A stretch of 64,000 nucleotides of DNA, from NCBI RefSeq assembly GCF_001767295.1, contig NZ_CP014944.1:3100001-3164000 (forward strand). Direction: 5' to 3'. The notes beneath the pieces are model-generated. The model made no database searches and was not told where the DNA came from. It saw only the letters and a list, made by a program, of their open reading frames with translations. Below are positions 1-7,270 of the stretch, piece by piece; position 1 is the first letter of the stretch; each line of letters starts with the position of its first letter. A program made the position numbers and the translations under genes. The DNA is from Colwellia sp. PAMC 20917 (GTDB taxonomy: Bacteria > Pseudomonadota > Gammaproteobacteria > Enterobacterales > Alteromonadaceae).

Positions 1-1638
1 CGCTATAGCATTAATATCGGTTAAGTCTAGCCCTTTAGAATTATCACGGCCCAGACCTTTCGCATCATGATACAAGGCGATAGGTTTAACTATTTGCTGG
101 TTATATTTATCTTTTAAGCGCTGGGTCTTTTCAACGGGATCGCCCAATAAAGATTCGACTGGCTGAGACTCATCAACGATAGCATTAACAAAAGAAGAGT
201 TAGCGCCGTTTTCTAATAAACGACGGACTAAGTAAGCTAATAGCTCTTCATGATGACCAACAGGTGCGTAAATTCGACATTGAATATTTTCACTTGAGAC
301 AATTTGGTCATACAAAGAATCGCCCATGCCATGTAAACATTGGAACTCAAAACCTTCTTTATCATCGCCAGCTAGCTCAACAATGGTTGCCGCGGTGTAA
401 GCATTATGCGTAGCAAACTGTGGATAGATGCTATCTCTGTATTCCAGTAATTTATTGGCACAGGCGTGGTAAGAAACATCGGTAGAAGACTTACGCGTGA
501 AAACAGGAAAATGCTGAAGACCATCTTTTTGAGCATTCTTAATTTCAGTATCCCAATAAGCACCTTTAACCAAACGGATCATCATTTTTCGGTTAGCACG
601 TAGGGTTAAGTCACGTAACCAATCGACGACAAAAAGTGCACGTTTTTGATAAGCTTGTAAAGCCATACCAAAACCTGTCCAATCGCCTAACTCGTTATCA
701 CTAAAAACCGCTTCAATAATATCAAGTGATATATCTAAGCGTTCAGATTCTTCGGCATCAACGGTTAAACCAATGTTATAACTTTTTGCTTGTAAGCAAA
801 GCGCTTTAAGTTTTGGCACAATTTCGGCCATAACGCGGGCTTTGTGGGTAAATTCGTAGCGAGGATGAATGGCTGAAAGCTTAACCGATATACCGGGCAC
901 TCGGCGAGGATCATTTTTACCCGAGGCGCGAGCAACAGCGCCGATGGCATCAATTGCAACTTGATAAGATTTAAAGTAACGATCTGCATCCGCCATGGTG
1001 CGAGCACCTTCACCGAGCATATCGTAGGAATAGACATAACCTTGTTGTTCTTTAGTGGCAGCACGCGCTGTTGCCGCTTGAATAGTTTCGCCCATCACAA
1101 ACTGCTTACCCATTATTTTCATGGCGTAGTTCATTGACTTACGAATAACTGGCTCGCCTAAGCGACCAATGACTTTTTTCAATAAACCAAAGCTGTCTTT
1201 TTTGCGTTTATCGGCATAATTAACCATAGTGCCGGTAATTAATAAGCCCCATGATGAAGCATTAACAAACAGTGAATCACTGCTGCCTAAATGACTGCTC
1301 CACTGGCCTTGAGAAATTTTGTCACGAATTAAGGCATCTTGAGTATGTTTGTCTGGCACACGTAATAAGGCTTCAGCCAGACACATCAATACCACACCTT
1401 CTTCACTTGAGAGTGAGTACTCTTTTAATAGGGAATCAATTGCGCCATTCCCAGATTGGTCTTCACGAATTTGTAAAACCATTTTGCGAGCTCTTTCCCA
1501 AGCTCTACTTCTAGCACTAACATTAACTTCTGCCACAGGTAGAATATGATCTACTGCTATATTTTCATCAATACGATAAAATTCACGGATTTTCTGACGA
1601 ATTGGGCAGTCTGTGCTAAACGAACCATTAAAAAGCAT
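1..1638 (-). CDS. putA: Bifunctional proline dehydrogenase / P5C dehydrogenase PutA (partial, N-terminal 546 residues)
   Basis: PutA oxidises proline to glutamate in two steps, with FAD in the proline dehydrogenase domain and NAD in the P5C dehydrogenase domain. Only the N-terminal half is inside the window; the frame is open to base 1. The visible part holds the proline dehydrogenase barrel, with landmarks RLVKGAYWDTEIK and the FAD/substrate motif RRLLENGANSSFVN. The start is the ATG read from 1638, with GAGGAAG just upstream. The protein begins MLFNGSFSTD and goes straight into the helical arm, so it lacks the ribbon-helix-helix DNA-binding domain that lets E. coli PutA repress its own gene. 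The dehydrogenase half must lie left of the window. The identity is very secure; regulation is unknown. Confidence 0.95.
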   Translation of the reverse strand, partial: MLFNGSFSTDCPIRQKIREFYRIDENIAVDHILPVAEVNVSARSRAWERARKMVLQIREDQSGNGAIDSLLKEYSLSSEEGVVLMCLAEALLRVPDKHTQDALIRDKISQGQWSSHLGSSDSLFVNASSWGLLITGTMVNYADKRKKDSFGLLKKVIGRLGEPVIRKSMNYAMKIMGKQFVMGETIQAATARAATKEQQGYVYSYDMLGEGARTMADADRYFKSYQVAIDAIGAVARASGKNDPRRVPGISVKLSAIHPRYEFTHKARVMAEIVPKLKALCLQAKSYNIGLTVDAEESERLDISLDIIEAVFSDNELGDWTGFGMALQAYQKRALFVVDWLRDLTLRANRKMMIRLVKGAYWDTEIKNAQKDGLQHFPVFTRKSSTDVSYHACANKLLEYRDSIYPQFATHNAYTAATIVELAGDDKEGFEFQCLHGMGDSLYDQIVSSENIQCRIYAPVGHHEELLAYLVRRLLENGANSSFVNAIVDESQPVESLLGDPVEKTQRLKDKYNQQIVKPIALYHDAKGLGRDNSKGLDLTDINAIA

Positions 1639-2058
1639 ATACTCTTCCTCAAAATGACTACATAGCAGCTTGGTGCTATATAGCGATAGTTACAATAGAA
1701 TTTGTTTGTTTAATTCTGATTTGCCTAATTATAAATGTCGCTATAGTACAATACCACCATAGAATGTATTTCCTGGCCAAATAAGATATAAAATATACGG
1801 TATAATATGTGTGATCGCTTAAAAATACTGCTGTTTACGCTAAGTTGCCATGGCATTTACTTAGCATTTACTTGCTATGGTTGAGTTAATATTTAGTGAG
1901 TTTTTTGTATTGCTAAGTCATTTGTTAATGCTGAAATTAAAGCAACCTCTAGCGATTGCTAGCGAGCGGCAAATAGACTTATATTTGTATCGTTTTTTAT
2001 GTGAAAAAAAGCCCAGACATGCTGGGCTATATCAATATTAACGCTGAATTTTTAAAGG
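1639..2058. other. Intergenic region between putA and the phoX-like gene
   Basis: This gap holds the putA promoter (leftward) and the terminator of the neighbouring phoX-like gene at 2003-2028. It is AT-rich. A small hairpin with arms CTAGC/GCTAG lies around 1950-1965. I see no open frame, tRNA or recognisable operator. Confidence 0.6.
2003..2028 (-). terminator. Rho-independent terminator of the phoX-like gene
   Basis: On the minus strand the stem AGCCCAG / CTGGGCT with a 5-nt loop is followed at once by a run of seven Ts. It lies 31 bases past the stop codon of the gene at 2059-3855. Confidence 0.85.
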
Positions 2059-3855
2059 TTACTCACCTTTAGGGTTATAAATCCAAAGGGCGTTGTTAAC
2101 ATGCTTACTGGTGTCTTCACCAATTAAGACACGACCATCGTCCATCACCGCTAAATTATCAGGGTTGGATATACCATTAACATCGCATTTGTTGCCATTG
2201 GCATCGCCGTCTGAATTATAAGCGCCACCGACAACGACTGGTTCCATGCGGTTAACGTTGAAATCTGTTTGGACACCAAAGCGATATACCGCGCCACAGT
2301 AAGCTGATGAATCAAGCTGAATATCACCTTCATTATCAACCATACCTTTTCCAACTGAAGACATAGCAACATACATATAAGGTACGGCACCACTGGCAAC
2401 ACCATCATAATTAATGACGACACCTTCCATCTTACGAAATTCAGTGGTTGCGCCTTTGGCTTTAGCTGCACGTAATGTTTCTAAAAAGGCGTAGCGGTCG
2501 TCGCCAGTTCCATTGGTTGCCCAATCATCTATTTCTGTTTGTGTGATATAGCTGGTTTCACCTTCAAGGTAATCAGCTTCCGTAATACCATTGTATGAAT
2601 TTATCCAAGTTTTTATTTCGGTATTATTACTGCTCCCTAACTCAATCCACTGAATATCAAAGCCGGCTTTTGCTGGCGCACTTGTTGCGTCTTGCGTTAA
2701 TTTAGCAGCATATAAAGTGCCAGCACTTAAATCACCAGCATTGGTAGCAACAAATTTATAAAAGGCTTTATTGGAACCATCATCTGTGGTGTAAACTGTT
2801 TTCCAATCGGGCATTACCACCGAATTTTCATGGGCAACACGACCTAAGGTAAAATGCTTTACTGGCGTTGGGCTCGTTGACGTTGGGTCTGTAATTTCAA
2901 CTATATAGCCGTAATCATAAGGGTTGGGTAATGTTGAACTTGCTAAATAGGTTTGTAAGTTTTTAACATCTGGGTAGCTAGGATAGCCATCTAAGTAAGC
3001 GGTGTTATTCCATTGCTCGGTATTTTCAGCTTCGTAGTTTTCTTCTGATGTTAAAGGGGTATTCCATGGTGATAGCGTACCAAAACAATTAATGATTGTG
3101 CCTAATACCGCTGAAAAATCAACGTTAATCGCATCACCTATTGTCCAAGTGCCACTGTCTTCTTTAGTTAGTTCTATACGGCTCATTGCCCCAGGGCGAT
3201 CTTCCCATGCGGTGAATAAAAAACCTGTGTCACCACTGGCAGAGGTTGGGACGAAGGCATTAAAATCAGGATCTTGAGATTGCTTAATCTTAGTTGCTTG
3301 ATCAGCACTAGCAATCGCGCCTAAACCATGAGGTAATTGGTTATTTAAGGTATCACCTGCTTGCCCCAAAACTTGGTAAGTTCCGGCAACAACCCGTACT
3401 GCCATTTTTTCTGTATCGGTTGTTGGAACCGATAAACTCTCAGTCATAGGGTCAAGCGTACTCCAGTCAAATCCGGTTACTACGCCAACTTTTGCTGGCG
3501 TTTCGTTACCTGACAGATCTGAAGGGTGTTGTACATTAAAGAAAAGTTCATCGTTATCCGTTAAAAACATACCCGTAATTTCTGCCCCTACTGGCACGGT
3601 TGCTAAGCGGGTTAGTTTTGCTGCAGCTGTCAGGTTTTGCCCATTAGCCCCATCACTCCCGTTAGCGCCATCAGTACCATCAGTTCCATTAGTACCGTTG
3701 ACACCATCATTGCCATTGCTACCATCTAATCCAATAACGCCATTAGAACCATTTGTCCCATTTTTACCGTCATCACCACCACACGCTGTTAACATTGACG
3801 AACCGAGAATCACTGCTATGAGTGTCGCTATTTTTCTTTTTTTTAGATTCAGCAT
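2059..3855 (-). CDS. phoX: PhoX-like (DUF839) phosphatase lipoprotein with a collagen-like stalk
   Basis: A predicted surface or periplasmic lipoprotein of 598 residues. The signal peptide ends in the lipobox LTAC (Cys25). About 15 uninterrupted Gly-X-Y triplets follow (residues 30-75, rich in GTD, GAN and GSN), forming a collagen-like stalk. The rest matches PhoX, a calcium/iron-dependent alkaline phosphatase family. Landmarks are the block NCFGTLSPWNTPLTSEENYE near residue 256, which has the conserved Cys and the PW-x-T-x-L-x-x-EE core, then AHENSVVMPDWKTVYTTDD, and the C-terminal NPDNLAVMDDGRVLIGED. Typical PhoX proteins are Tat exported, whereas this one has a Sec/lipoprotein signal with no twin arginine. 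GGAAGA is the RBS. A Pho-box-like repeat upstream supports phosphate-starvation control. Substrate is inferred from family only. Confidence 0.8.
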   Translation of the reverse strand: MLNLKKRKIATLIAVILGSSMLTACGGDDGKNGTNGSNGVIGLDGSNGNDGVNGTNGTDGTDGANGSDGANGQNLTAAAKLTRLATVPVGAEITGMFLTDNDELFFNVQHPSDLSGNETPAKVGVVTGFDWSTLDPMTESLSVPTTDTEKMAVRVVAGTYQVLGQAGDTLNNQLPHGLGAIASADQATKIKQSQDPDFNAFVPTSASGDTGFLFTAWEDRPGAMSRIELTKEDSGTWTIGDAINVDFSAVLGTIINCFGTLSPWNTPLTSEENYEAENTEQWNNTAYLDGYPSYPDVKNLQTYLASSTLPNPYDYGYIVEITDPTSTSPTPVKHFTLGRVAHENSVVMPDWKTVYTTDDGSNKAFYKFVATNAGDLSAGTLYAAKLTQDATSAPAKAGFDIQWIELGSSNNTEIKTWINSYNGITEADYLEGETSYITQTEIDDWATNGTGDDRYAFLETLRAAKAKGATTEFRKMEGVVINYDGVASGAVPYMYVAMSSVGKGMVDNEGDIQLDSSAYCGAVYRFGVQTDFNVNRMEPVVVGGAYNSDGDANGNKCDVNGISNPDNLAVMDDGRVLIGEDTSKHVNNALWIYNPKGE

Positions 3856-3905
3856 TTTATCTTCCTAGAGTTATGTGTAAAAACGCTATTAAAGTAATAT
3901 CGGGG

Positions 3906-3935
3906 TGTGACAATTAGGTGACTTCTTTTTGACTT
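3906..3935 (-). promoter_or_regulatory. Pho-box-like triple direct repeat upstream of the phoX-like gene
   Basis: The plus strand has TGAC at 3908, 3919 and 3930. Read on the minus strand this is three GTCA half-sites spaced exactly 11 bp apart, the helical-turn spacing of PhoB half-sites (CTGTCAT repeated every 11 bp). The pair nearest the gene, AAGTCACCTAATTGTCACA, is close to the E. coli Pho box. It lies about 50-80 bp before the phoX-like ATG, where PhoB would replace the -35 element. Confidence 0.65.
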
Positions 3936-4029
3936 TATTGTTAAGAAAATATGAAAGTTCGCTTCAAATAACTGTAATAAAAGCCTTGTATAATTTACTG
4001 AATATATAAATGAGGGGCTATTAAAGCTT

Positions 4030-5676
4030 ATGAAAAATTACGTGTTAATATTTAGTTTACTAGTGACGATTTCCTTTATTGGTTTTTCGAGTTTATCAAA
4101 AAGTGAAAAAATGACTCAGGGCTTATTACCCGAAGTAGACATGAGTGAAATAATCACGCCGACAGCTAATGGCAGCATTAATGAAGAAGCACCTATTCCA
4201 TCGCAGTGTTACACCAAAACTGCAGGGAGTAACAATCCCTGTTACACCTGCCATCAAACCTACAGCCATACTGAAACTGATAGTTACCGTAATAATTTAC
4301 GTAATGACGGGGTTAATCAGGGGCTTTACAACTTTTCGGATGAAGGTGAGAGTAATAGCTGGAAAAACTTATTTGTTAACCGCGAACCCTGGATAGCAAA
4401 AATATCTGATGAACAAATAGCACAATACATAGATCAAGATAACTACAGTCAATTGTCGACGACATTAAAAGATAATGACTGGCAAGGTTTTATTCCCGAT
4501 TTGAAAAACTATAATTTAGCCGGTGAAGCCTTTAATGATAAAGGTATTGCTAAAGATGGCACAGGTTGGGTGGCGTTTAATTACAAGCCCTTTCCGGGAA
4601 CCTTTTGGCCAACGAATGGCGCCACAGATGATGTATTAATTCGCTTATCAGCAGAGTTTAGGCAACTTAATGGCGAATATAATGAAGATGTCTATTTAAT
4701 TAATCTTTCGCTAGTTGAAATGAGTATTAAGGCTTTACCACAAATAGATATTTTCCCAGCCGATGAAGTAACGCTTAATAGCGACTTAAATATAGATGGT
4801 CAATTAACCGGACAAGTTGAATTATTGCTAGCTCAAGAATACTTTGTTGGCGATGCCAAGCAGATTAAGGTGCCTCGTCAACAATACCCGGTTAACACCG
4901 AAATTATGCATTCAGTTCGTTATGTTGGGATTGATCAAAAGGGTGAAACCACTATTCCGCAACGAATGAAAGAGTTGCGTTATATGACAAAAACGCAATT
5001 ATTAAATGACTCGGCAATAGATAGTGCTTATCGGCGAGAGCGAAAAGAGAAACTTGATGAACAATTACCCAGTTACATCCGTGTTAAAGACCGTGGTTTT
5101 AATAATAAATTTGGCTGGCTTATTCAAGGCTACATAGAAGATTATAATGGTGAGTTACGACCTCAGTCTTATGAAGAAACTTTCTACTGCATGGGTTGTC
5201 ACTCCGCTATAGGTACCACTATTGATCAAACGTTTGCTTTTCCAAGAAAAGTAACTGGACGAGCAGGTTGGGGCTATATTAATTTAAAAGGCATGAAAGA
5301 TGCACCATCGAAAGGACAGCAAGAGGGGGAGATTTTACAATATCTGCAAATTAATGGTGGCGGTAATGAGTTTCGAGAAAACACGGAAATGCACAGCAAG
5401 TGGTATAACAAAGATGGCTCTGTTAATAAGGAAAAAGTAAAGCAAGCGGACGTTTATGCCTTAATTACCCCGTCCAAGCAACGTGCTTATGCGATGAATA
5501 AAGCCTATACCCAAATTGTCAGAACGCAGAGTTTTATTCATGGCCGCGATGTCAATATTACGCCTGCAATTAACGTTCATAAAACAATCGATGAATCAGT
5601 TGCACCATTAGAGCCAGAGCATCGAGTAGAAGGGTGGGATATTCGTTTAGATTGGTCAGATAAAGCGATAAATTAA
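4030..5676 (+). CDS. Exported di-heme c-type cytochrome-like protein, function unknown
   Basis: A 548-residue protein with an N-terminal hydrophobic signal or anchor (residues 4-22) and two c-type heme motifs, CYTCH at 71-75 and CMGCH at 387-391. About 310 residues separate the hemes and carry no further CxxCH. This makes it an exported di-heme protein whose hemes would be attached by the Ccm system encoded at 49.7-57.3 kb. I do not recognise a named enzyme family. It is divergent from the phoX-like gene across 174 bp, so the Pho-box-like repeat could in principle act on both. A TATAAT-like -10 lies at about 3990. A phosphonate, phosphite or metal redox role is only a guess from the neighbour. 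Confidence 0.8.
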   Translation: MKNYVLIFSLLVTISFIGFSSLSKSEKMTQGLLPEVDMSEIITPTANGSINEEAPIPSQCYTKTAGSNNPCYTCHQTYSHTETDSYRNNLRNDGVNQGLYNFSDEGESNSWKNLFVNREPWIAKISDEQIAQYIDQDNYSQLSTTLKDNDWQGFIPDLKNYNLAGEAFNDKGIAKDGTGWVAFNYKPFPGTFWPTNGATDDVLIRLSAEFRQLNGEYNEDVYLINLSLVEMSIKALPQIDIFPADEVTLNSDLNIDGQLTGQVELLLAQEYFVGDAKQIKVPRQQYPVNTEIMHSVRYVGIDQKGETTIPQRMKELRYMTKTQLLNDSAIDSAYRRERKEKLDEQLPSYIRVKDRGFNNKFGWLIQGYIEDYNGELRPQSYEETFYCMGCHSAIGTTIDQTFAFPRKVTGRAGWGYINLKGMKDAPSKGQQEGEILQYLQINGGGNEFRENTEMHSKWYNKDGSVNKEKVKQADVYALITPSKQRAYAMNKAYTQIVRTQSFIHGRDVNITPAINVHKTIDESVAPLEPEHRVEGWDIRLDWSDKAIN

Positions 5677-5749
5677 AAAATAGTCCTATAATTCATTATT
5701 GCTTTGTGTCGCATAAATTGACTTTTAATTAATGGAAACTCACCTTTGT

Positions 5750-5787
5750 AAAGGGCTATTTTATTTAACATCTAGCCCTTTTATAAG
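5750..5787 (+). terminator. Probable terminator of the di-heme protein gene
   Basis: A perfect 9-bp stem AAAGGGCTA / TAGCCCTTT with a 14-nt loop is followed by a short T-rich tail (TTTATAAG). It lies about 75 bp after the stop codon. The tail is weak, so the call is moderate. Confidence 0.5.
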
Positions 5788-6083
5788 AGTTAAGCGTAAT
5801 TTATAGCGGGCTGTTCAATAATTTTTATGATGTTTTTTTGATCTGTTATCGAATCACAATGCGTATAAAAATGACAATAACCAGATAAAATAATTTAGCT
5901 TAATGACCATTTTTTTTGGTTTAATATTGTTCGATACAAGGCTTTTATTTGAGTTGTTGTGCTAGCTATTCAAACAGTTGTTTGGAGTTAGAGCTCTAAA
6001 ATAGTACTTGGAAAATCAGCCTAGCTGTTCTATCTTCTCTTTACAAAATGTGTTTTTTTTGGTATTTTTACACCACTTTTTTG

Positions 6084-6098
6084 ATTGGTAAGACCAAT
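6084..6098 (+). promoter_or_regulatory. PdhR operator
   Basis: The perfect inverted repeat ATTGGT-AAG-ACCAAT matches the known E. coli PdhR box (AATTGGTnnnACCAATT). It sits 98 bp upstream of the pdhR start. PdhR bound here would repress its own gene and any aceEF transcription that reads through, with release by pyruvate in the known system. Confidence 0.9.
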
Positions 6099-6196
6099 TT
6101 ACCTCTTGGTTTTTAGAAGATTTACAAAGAAAGTTTAATCACTTTTTAGTTATATCTAACTCTAGGCCAATAAAACTATAGGTTAAGCTGTTAGTT

Positions 6197-6973
6197 ATGA
6201 CATTGTCAGGTATCCAAAAGCCAGTTAAGCAAGCAAAATTGTCGGATGTAATTTTACGACAATTAGAGGCCTTGATTCTTGAAGGTAGCTTGCAAGCAGG
6301 TGAAAAATTACCACCTGAACGAGAGTTAGCAAAACAATTTGATGTTTCTCGACCCTCATTACGCGAAGCTATTCAAAAGTTAGAAGCTAAAGGCTTAGTA
6401 AATCGTCGCCAAGGTGGTGGCACATTTGTTAGTGACCAAATTTTATCAGGCTTGTCTGATCCGTTATTTGAGTTAATGTCGAAAAGTAAAGAGTCGCAAT
6501 TTGATCTCTTAGAGTTTCGTCATGGTATTGAAGGGATGTCATCATATTATGCGGCGATGCGAGGCACGGAAAATGATTTTGCTGAAATACAGAAAAAGCA
6601 TGACGGTATTGGCAATGCCCAGTTAGAAAATGATTTACGTTTAGAGGCTGAGGCTATATTCGACTTTTATCTTGCTATATGTGCGGCGTCACACAATGCG
6701 GTCACTTTGCACTTAGCGCGAAGTATGTCGAGTTTGTTGATTGATAATATTGAGCAAAATCTTACTGTCTTAGCTAAGCGCCCAGATATATTTGCGCAAA
6801 TGGCTGAATTTAGAAAACGCTTGTTAGACGCAATTATTAGTGGTCAGCCACAAAAAGCTTGGGGGGCAAGTCACCGTCACCTCGCTTTTATAGAAGAAGT
6901 GCTACTAAAAATGTCACAAGAAGATAGTCGCATGGAAAGATCAATGCGCAGAATGCAACGTAGTGAATATTAA
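6197..6973 (+). CDS. pdhR: Pyruvate dehydrogenase complex repressor PdhR (GntR/FadR type)
   Basis: A 258-residue GntR-family repressor. Residues 15-75 form the winged helix (LEALILEGSLQAGEKLPPERELAKQF, then SRPSLREAIQKLEAKGLV and the wing RRQGGGTFV). The rest is the all-helical FadR-type effector domain. Length and order match E. coli PdhR (254 residues), which senses pyruvate. It lies directly before aceE, separated by 297 bp, as in enterobacteria, and has a perfect PdhR box in its own upstream region. The assignment is strong from sequence plus context. Confidence 0.93.
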   Translation: MTLSGIQKPVKQAKLSDVILRQLEALILEGSLQAGEKLPPERELAKQFDVSRPSLREAIQKLEAKGLVNRRQGGGTFVSDQILSGLSDPLFELMSKSKESQFDLLEFRHGIEGMSSYYAAMRGTENDFAEIQKKHDGIGNAQLENDLRLEAEAIFDFYLAICAASHNAVTLHLARSMSSLLIDNIEQNLTVLAKRPDIFAQMAEFRKRLLDAIISGQPQKAWGASHRHLAFIEEVLLKMSQEDSRMERSMRRMQRSEY

Positions 6974-7270
6974 TGGCTATTACGTTGCAAAATAAAATTT
7001 AGAAAATAACTGTTTAACGTTAATCAAAGCATGTAAATATGCAAAAGTTGACTATCTTTAAACACAGAAATTTAACTTATAGCTATCATCATTTAAGATG
7101 TTGACGTTTAGTGTGAGTGCAAAATTATAGATACAAGGCATTTGTTTGCAGCAATGGTTTGCTATTGCAACAATGAGTAACGCCGTAGTGCTAGTTTTGA
7201 AACGCAATAAACCTGCATATAGAGTAATGATGACTATATATACTTACTAACTATTGGAAACTAAGTAATT

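Larger units (their letters stand above)
5677..6196. other. Intergenic region before pdhR
   Basis: A 520-bp AT-rich gap. It holds the probable terminator of the heme protein gene (5750-5787) and the pdhR promoter with its operator (6084-6098). The middle part (5790-6050) has no open frame or clear structure that I could find. Confidence 0.6.

Noticed and set aside
7140-7180. GCAATGGTTTGCTATTGC as a second PdhR box before aceE
   Set aside because: It is a weak hairpin without the GGT..ACC core of a PdhR site.
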